A DNA stretch of 28,573 bases from CAZTPH01 sp031552655. Its GTDB lineage: Bacteria > Pseudomonadota > Gammaproteobacteria > UBA9339. The DNA lies in NCBI GenBank assembly GCA_031552655.1, contig JAVBML010000026.1:1-28573 (forward strand), in the 5' to 3' direction. Positions 24,521 through 28,573 of this stretch are shown here, piece by piece; the stretch's first letter is position 1, and every line of letters starts with the position of its first letter. The translations under genes were made by a program, and so were the position numbers. The notes under the pieces are model-generated. The model worked only from the letters and a program-made list of their open reading frames with translations. It had not been told where the DNA came from and ran no database searches.

Positions 24521-25546
24521 TTAGTTTTCAAGAATTTTTGCCAATTCATCGCTAATTTTCTGTGGCACATCCCGCACAACCTCAACCATGGCTTTTTCCA
24601 AGGCACTGACAAATGCCGCCACACTGGCTCCTCCGTGACTTTTAACCACAATGCCTCGTAAACCAACTAAAGTAGCCCCATTGTATTTTTCGGGATCAAC
24701 TTCCCTTTGCAACCTCAGAAGCAATGGCAATGCCAAAATCGCCGTTAATTTAGTAAACCAACTGCGAACTATATTTTTTTTGACGTGAAATTTAACCAAA
24801 TTAAGAGCTCCCTCTATGGTTTTTAGAACAACATTTCCTATGAAACCATCGCAAACTATGACATCCACATTGCCCTTAAAAATATCACTCCCTTCCACAA
24901 AACCAACATAGTTAATATGTTTACTATTTGCTAGTACCTGGGCCGCTTTTTTTATCTGCCCATTTCCCTTAATCTCTTCGGAACCAATATTTAAAAGAGC
25001 TACTCTAGGTTTAGCTATGTTATCAATGGCCGAAGCAAGTACGGTACCCATGACCGCCAACTGAAACAAATATCCCTCTTCGGAATCAACGCTGGCACCC
25101 AAATCCAAAATAAGAGTATTTTTATTGGGAACCATGGTAGGAAATGGAGTGGTAATAGCCGGCCGAGAGATTCCCGGCAATGTCTTTAGTACAAAGCGGG
25201 CCGTGGCAACCAGTGCTCCGGTATTGCCAGCACTAACGCAGGCATGGGCACTACCCTCCTTAACTAAATTAATGGCGACTCTCATCGAAGAGCCCTTTTT
25301 ACTACGTAGCGCCTTCGAGGGTGATTCATCCATATACACCTCTTCACTGGCATGTTTTATGATAATTCTTTTAGATAAAACGGTATTATTTTGATCCACA
25401 ATGGCTTTACGTAGCACCGCCTCGTCTCCAACCAAGACAATCTCCACGTTGTCATGCTTGGCCAATAGGTGAAAAGCTGCAGGCACCGTAACTACGTGTC
25501 CATGGTCACCACCCATGGCATCAACGGATATGACAATTTTATTCAA
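24521..25546 (-). CDS. plsX: Phosphate acyltransferase PlsX
   Basis: Makes acyl-phosphate from acyl-ACP for the PlsY step of phospholipid synthesis. The 341-residue protein has the family start VDAMGGDHG, the segment SAGNTGALVA, and GFIGNVVLK near the C-terminal half. It starts with TTG five bases after the rpmF stop; no ATG occurs in frame before the conserved core. The rpmF-plsX-fabH order is widespread in bacteria. Confidence 0.96.
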   Translation of the reverse strand: MNKIVISVDAMGGDHGHVVTVPAAFHLLAKHDNVEIVLVGDEAVLRKAIVDQNNTVLSKRIIIKHASEEVYMDESPSKALRSKKGSSMRVAINLVKEGSAHACVSAGNTGALVATARFVLKTLPGISRPAITTPFPTMVPNKNTLILDLGASVDSEEGYLFQLAVMGTVLASAIDNIAKPRVALLNIGSEEIKGNGQIKKAAQVLANSKHINYVGFVEGSDIFKGNVDVIVCDGFIGNVVLKTIEGALNLVKFHVKKNIVRSWFTKLTAILALPLLLRLQREVDPEKYNGATLVGLRGIVVKSHGGASVAAFVSALEKAMVEVVRDVPQKISDELAKILEN

Positions 25547-25551
25547 GAATC

Positions 25552-25755
25552 CTACTCTTCAGCATCTTGGGAAATTTTAACAGGTCTAGGTGCTATAACT
25601 TGGCGACCACGATAGTAGCCATCCTTAGTCATATGATGGCGTAAATGAATCTCCCCACTGGTTTTATCATTAGAAAGCGCGGGGGGGGTCAAAGCGCTGT
25701 GGGCACGACGCATGCCACGCCTAGATCTCGTTACCCTACTCTTTTGTACTGCCAT
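25552..25755 (-). CDS. rpmF: 50S ribosomal protein L32
   Basis: A 67-residue protein with the standard L32 start MAVQKSR-T-SRRGMRRAHSAL and the HLRHHMTKDGYYRGR segment. It lacks the zinc-binding Cys set, as in gammaproteobacterial L32. The coding strand has a run of eight C over the Thr-Pro-Pro codons (25681-25688). GGAG lies eight bases before the ATG. It leads the fatty-acid operon, but yceD, which usually precedes it, is absent. Confidence 0.96.
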   Translation of the reverse strand: MAVQKSRVTRSRRGMRRAHSALTPPALSNDKTSGEIHLRHHMTKDGYYRGRQVIAPRPVKISQDAEE

Positions 25756-25789
25756 TTTCTACTCTCCAACAATATAAATACTGCACATG

Positions 25790-25818
25790 ATACTAACCTT
25801 TACCATGAATCCTGTCAA
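25790..25818 (-). promoter_or_regulatory. Probable promoter of rpmF-plsX-fab operon
   Basis: On the minus strand, a perfect TTGACA (25813-25818), a 17-base spacer and TAGTAT (25790-25795, four of six). Transcription would start about 25-30 bases before the rpmF ATG. An AGGAGG lies just upstream but serves no evident reading frame. Confidence 0.65.
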
Positions 25819-25895
25819 AGACTAAAATATCCTCCTAGGCAATCAATGGTATATCTCAATGTGATTAAATAACCTATTATGAAGTCTAGAAAGTT

Positions 25896-26879
25896 TTATT
25901 CCGGGCCATGAAAACCAAACTTAGCTTTTACCAGGGATGCCATTTTTTCATCCAGAGGTACTTTAAAGCTAGCTTTTTCTCCATCTTCCCAGCTAAAATT
26001 CATGGAATGAGCGTGTAAACAAAGGCGCTGCAAATTCCACTGCTTCACCTCTTCCCCAGCCTCCCGGGGCCCATACTTTAAATCTCCCACGATGGGATAT
26101 CCCAGAGAAGATGCGTGCACCCTGATTTGGTGGGTACGCCCCGTCTTCAGTTCAGCCTCTAGGAAAGAGAGAGTGGGAGTAACCCCCAGGGGCCTAAAAA
26201 TCGTTAGCGCATCTTTTCCCCTGGCAAAATCCACTGCCACCATGCGTTCACCGGACTGCAAATGATTTTTTACCAGGGGTAAATCTACTTGCCGTTTCCC
26301 TCCTCGCCACGCACCAACAACTAAAAGCAAATATTTCTTATGCATTGCCCGGGCCACCATTAGGCGATGCAATTCTCTGAGATAGCTATTTCTCTTTGCT
26401 AAAATAAGACAGCCCGATGTGTCGCGATCTAAGCGATGAACCAATGTTAAATTTTTCAAATCTTCCCGAGCGGATCTTAGGATCTCAATGGCACCGAAGT
26501 TAATGCCACTACCGCCATGGGAAGCAATACCCACGGGCTTATTAATGACCAGAATTTTTCTATCCTCAAAAACAATACTTTCCAGCAGCAGTTGCATCAA
26601 TCTTTGACCCGGCTTTCTGGTCACCTCTTGGGCATAGCTAAGCGGTGGAATTCTAATGGTATCCCCCAGCTTCAATTTATAAAATTGTTTAACTCTCCCC
26701 CCCTTGACCCTAAGTTCTCCCCTGCGAATCATACCGTAGATGCGACTCCGAGGAACCATGTGGAATTTACTAAATAAAAAATTATCTATGCGCTGCGTAA
26801 CGGCATCTTCTTCCACCATTATTTGGTGACTGCGATGTCTCTCTTCGATACGGAATTTACCTCCTAATTTTTTGTTCAT
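25896..26879 (-). CDS. rluC: 23S rRNA pseudouridine synthase RluC
   Basis: Modifies U955/2504/2580 of 23S rRNA in E. coli numbering. The 327-residue protein has an N-terminal S4 domain (about 29-80, QRIDNFL..VPRSRIYGMIRRGELRV), then the RluA-type catalytic domain with Asp151 in HRLDRDTSG and GRTHQIRVH. The order RluC then rpmF matches E. coli, which supports RluC over RluD. The ATG at 26879 has a weak ribosome site and gives a slightly long N terminus; an ATG at 26819 would start just before the S4 domain. Confidence 0.92.
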   Translation of the reverse strand: MNKKLGGKFRIEERHRSHQIMVEEDAVTQRIDNFLFSKFHMVPRSRIYGMIRRGELRVKGGRVKQFYKLKLGDTIRIPPLSYAQEVTRKPGQRLMQLLLESIVFEDRKILVINKPVGIASHGGSGINFGAIEILRSAREDLKNLTLVHRLDRDTSGCLILAKRNSYLRELHRLMVARAMHKKYLLLVVGAWRGGKRQVDLPLVKNHLQSGERMVAVDFARGKDALTIFRPLGVTPTLSFLEAELKTGRTHQIRVHASSLGYPIVGDLKYGPREAGEEVKQWNLQRLCLHAHSMNFSWEDGEKASFKVPLDEKMASLVKAKFGFHGPE

Positions 26880-26930
26880 AGTAATCTACTTTTATTTAGA
26901 AACTGGCTAGCAATTAAAATTACGCCACTT

Positions 26931-27566
26931 TCATGCATGACCATGGAATATACAGATATCTTTCAATGCACAAATATTGCACCGTGGTTTTCGCGCGAGA
27001 CAAACGTGGCGACCATGTAACAGCAATAGCATGCCTGCAGTTCTAGCAAATTTTTTTGGTACAATCTTTAGCAAATCTTGCTCCACCATCTCCGGTGTTT
27101 TTCTCGCCGTCAATGCTAAGCGATGAGCCACACGAAATACATGGGTATCAACGGCAATCGTTGGCATGGCAAAGGCCACATTTAATATTACATTAGCCGT
27201 CTTACGACCCACCCCTGGAAGCATCGCCAAATATTCTCTCTCCCCGGGAACTATGCCATTAAAACGTTCCAAAAGTATTTTGCAGGTAGCTAAAATATGG
27301 CGGGCCTTGCTGCGGTAAAATCCAGAACTTTTGATGTACAGTTCCAACTGTGTCGTTTCTAATTCCAAAATAGCCGCCGGCGTAGCAGCAATGGCAAATA
27401 GCTTTTTCGTCACTCTATTAACTATGGCATCCGTGGTACGCGCAGATAGAATAACGGCAATCAACAATTCAAAATTGGAACCATAAATTAGCTCCGTTCC
27501 AGGCTCCCTAAATCTTTGTGCTAACCTTAGCAGCACCTCATGAATTAACTTTTTATTATTTACCAT
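26931..27566 (-). CDS. nth: Endonuclease III
   Basis: A DNA glycosylase/AP lyase for oxidised pyrimidines, 211 residues. It has the helix-hairpin-helix LPGVGRKTAN with catalytic Lys122, the catalytic Asp140 (AVDTHVFRV), and the C-x6-C-x2-C-x5-C [4Fe-4S] cluster (Cys189, 196, 199, 205). The usual SAQ-TD motif reads SARTTD, so the Gln that inserts into the DNA helix in characterised enzymes is Arg43. It lies 15 bases after metG. Confidence 0.96.
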   Translation of the reverse strand: MVNNKKLIHEVLLRLAQRFREPGTELIYGSNFELLIAVILSARTTDAIVNRVTKKLFAIAATPAAILELETTQLELYIKSSGFYRSKARHILATCKILLERFNGIVPGEREYLAMLPGVGRKTANVILNVAFAMPTIAVDTHVFRVAHRLALTARKTPEMVEQDLLKIVPKKFARTAGMLLLLHGRHVCLARKPRCNICALKDICIFHGHA

Positions 27567-27581
27567 AGATGGTGCAAATTG

Positions 27582-28573
27582 CTATTCACTGGGAGTAAGT
27601 AATTGAGCCACTTTCTGGGGATCAACTCTCCCCAGCAGAGGATCAAATTTATTAATCGCATGCCGCAGCAATGGCACCGCACAGTCCTGCCAAACGAGCG
27701 GCTCAATGTTTAAAAATTTCTCTGAATTTTTAGCTAGCCGTGGCAAAATTGGTTTTAAAAATATCACTATTAGTCTATATAGATTTAACCCCATGGTAGC
27801 AATCTCCTGAATCCTAGGATTTTTAGAATCGGCTTTTGCCAGCACCCAAGGTTTTTGCTCATCAATATATTGATTAGTGATAGCCGCAATGTCCATAATT
27901 AACCGCACTGCCTGGCTAAAATTCCTTGTAACATAGGCCTGGGCAATTTCCGACGCCTTTCCAGCGGTTTGGTTAAATAATTCCGGGGCCACGAGATCTT
28001 CGGCTAATCTACCCTGGAAATTTTCACCGATAAATTTTGCCGAGCGACTTGCAATGTTCACCACTTTACCCACTAAATCACTGTTATTTTTTCTAATAAA
28101 ATCATCGAAATTTAAATCTATGTCACCGACACCGGCATTCAATTTGGAGGCTAGGTAGTAGCGCAGATATTCGGGATCCAGATGTTTCAGATAGTCCCGA
28201 GCTAAAATAAAAGTGCCTCGGGATTTCGACATCTTCTGTCCATTAACGGTTAAATAGCCATGGACAAATACCTCCGTGGGTTTTCTATAGTTAGCACTCT
28301 CTAAAATAGCTGGCCAAAATAGGGCATGGAAATAGGCAATGTCCTTGCCAATAAAGTGATAGAGTTCCACCAAAGAATCAGGCTTCACATATTCCTCGAA
28401 ATCCAACTCACTGCGATCACTTAAATTTTTTAAACTTGCGAAGTAACCAATGGGAGCATCGAGCCACACGTAAAAATATTTATTTGCACTGTCGGGAATG
28501 GGAAAACCGAAGTAGGGGGCATCCCGGGATATGTCCCAAGATTTTAACCCCACCATGAGCCATTCATTTAGCT
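27582..28573 (-). CDS. metG: Methionyl-tRNA synthetase, C-terminal part (partial)
   Basis: The last 330 codons of a gene that runs off the right edge; the reading frame stays open to base 28573 (NEWLMVGLKSWDISRD), so the Met at 28556 is internal. Class I synthetase motifs are WDISRDAPYFGF, YVWLDAPIGY and the KMSKS loop (GQKMSKSRGTF), followed by the helical anticodon-binding domain. The protein ends soon after the GRVDPQKVAQLL segment, where E. coli MetG continues into a C-terminal tRNA-binding OB domain; that domain is missing. The truncation is natural because a TAG stop and the next gene follow normally. Confidence 0.96.
   Translation of the reverse strand, partial: LNEWLMVGLKSWDISRDAPYFGFPIPDSANKYFYVWLDAPIGYFASLKNLSDRSELDFEEYVKPDSLVELYHFIGKDIAYFHALFWPAILESANYRKPTEVFVHGYLTVNGQKMSKSRGTFILARDYLKHLDPEYLRYYLASKLNAGVGDIDLNFDDFIRKNNSDLVGKVVNIASRSAKFIGENFQGRLAEDLVAPELFNQTAGKASEIAQAYVTRNFSQAVRLIMDIAAITNQYIDEQKPWVLAKADSKNPRIQEIATMGLNLYRLIVIFLKPILPRLAKNSEKFLNIEPLVWQDCAVPLLRHAINKFDPLLGRVDPQKVAQLLTPSE

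Larger units (their letters stand above)
772..28263. repeat. Dispersed, highly iterated palindrome CCATGG
   Basis: Hand counting finds about 54 copies across the window, roughly one per 530 bases. Examples are 772-777, 855-860, 1311-1316, 1496-1501, 1667-1672, 12928-12933 with 12934-12939 in tandem, 16045-16050 (intergenic), 24316-24321, 24343-24348, 25500-25505 and 25513-25518. Copies in genes use all three frames: Pro-Trp, x-Met-x and x-His-Gly all occur in the mvaD-idi fusion. See the matching finding. Confidence 0.85.

Noticed and set aside
25756..25850. A strong AGGAGG followed by a short minus-strand frame of about 19 codons before rpmF
   Set aside because: The frame would begin with TTG inside the -35 box of the likely rpmF promoter, so transcripts would not contain it intact.
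1..28573. CRISPR array, insertion sequence or prophage
   Set aside because: No spaced direct repeats, terminal inverted repeats, transposase or phage genes are visible; the window is almost entirely housekeeping genes.
1..28573. Abundance of CTAG tetramers as a special signal
   Set aside because: A hand count of the first 3 kb gives about 11, near the expectation from base composition. CTAG is simply not depleted as it is in E. coli.
1..28573. CCCGGG and CCTGGG/CCCAGG also look frequent
   Set aside because: Hand counts suggest moderate enrichment (about fivefold), which codon and dinucleotide bias could explain; much weaker than CCATGG, so not reported as a separate signal.

Overview
The window looks like the chromosome of an AT-leaning gammaproteobacterium, most likely a host-associated Legionellales-type organism (Coxiella/Legionella relatives). 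The evidence is an LbtU-like outer-membrane porin, a gammaproteobacterial order in the fatty-acid cluster (rluC / rpmF-plsX-fabH-fabD-fabG-acpP-fabF-mltG-tmk-holB), rbfA-truB-rpsO-pnp linkage, a gammaproteobacterial-style FtsQ, and isoprenoid synthesis through mevalonate, which is rare in this class but known in Coxiella and Legionella. The assignment is made from motifs by eye, without a database search. Coding density is very high. No stretch over 300 bases lacks a gene, and the longest gap is about 185 bases.

Layout. (1) 1-4855, minus strand: a mevalonate operon read right to left, with HMG-CoA synthase, mevalonate kinase, a second GHMP kinase (probably phosphomevalonate kinase), a single polypeptide joining diphosphomevalonate decarboxylase to type I isopentenyl diphosphate isomerase, then the start of the NAD(P)HX repair gene nnr. 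A good promoter lies upstream of mvaS. (2) 5042-6259, plus strand: an acidic amino acid/dicarboxylate symporter. (3) 6268-12165, minus strand: tRNA-Gln, prs, Fe-superoxide dismutase, rbfA, truB, a small [4Fe-4S] ferredoxin, rpsO and pnp. (4) 12239-13721: an LbtU-like porin with its own rho-independent terminator. (5) 13907-15515, plus strand: murB-ftsQ, separated from the rest of the dcw cluster. (6) 15524-17374, minus strand: yajQ, thyX, dcd. (7) 17502-25755, minus strand: the fatty-acid/phospholipid operon running into mltG, tmk and holB. (8) 25896-28573, minus strand: rluC, nth and the 3' part of metG.

Functional themes. Mevalonate to IPP/DMAPP is nearly complete here; only thiolase and HMG-CoA reductase are missing. 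The usual gammaproteobacterial neighbour of prs, the MEP-pathway gene ispE, is absent beside prs, which fits a replaced isoprenoid route. Thymidylate supply is also clustered: dCTP deaminase, flavin-dependent ThyX and thymidylate kinase lie within 3 kb.

The most unusual features are the decarboxylase-isomerase fusion and a DNA-level signal. The palindrome CCATGG occurs about 54 times by hand count, against roughly 5 expected from base composition, in all three coding frames and throughout the window. It behaves like a highly iterated palindrome.
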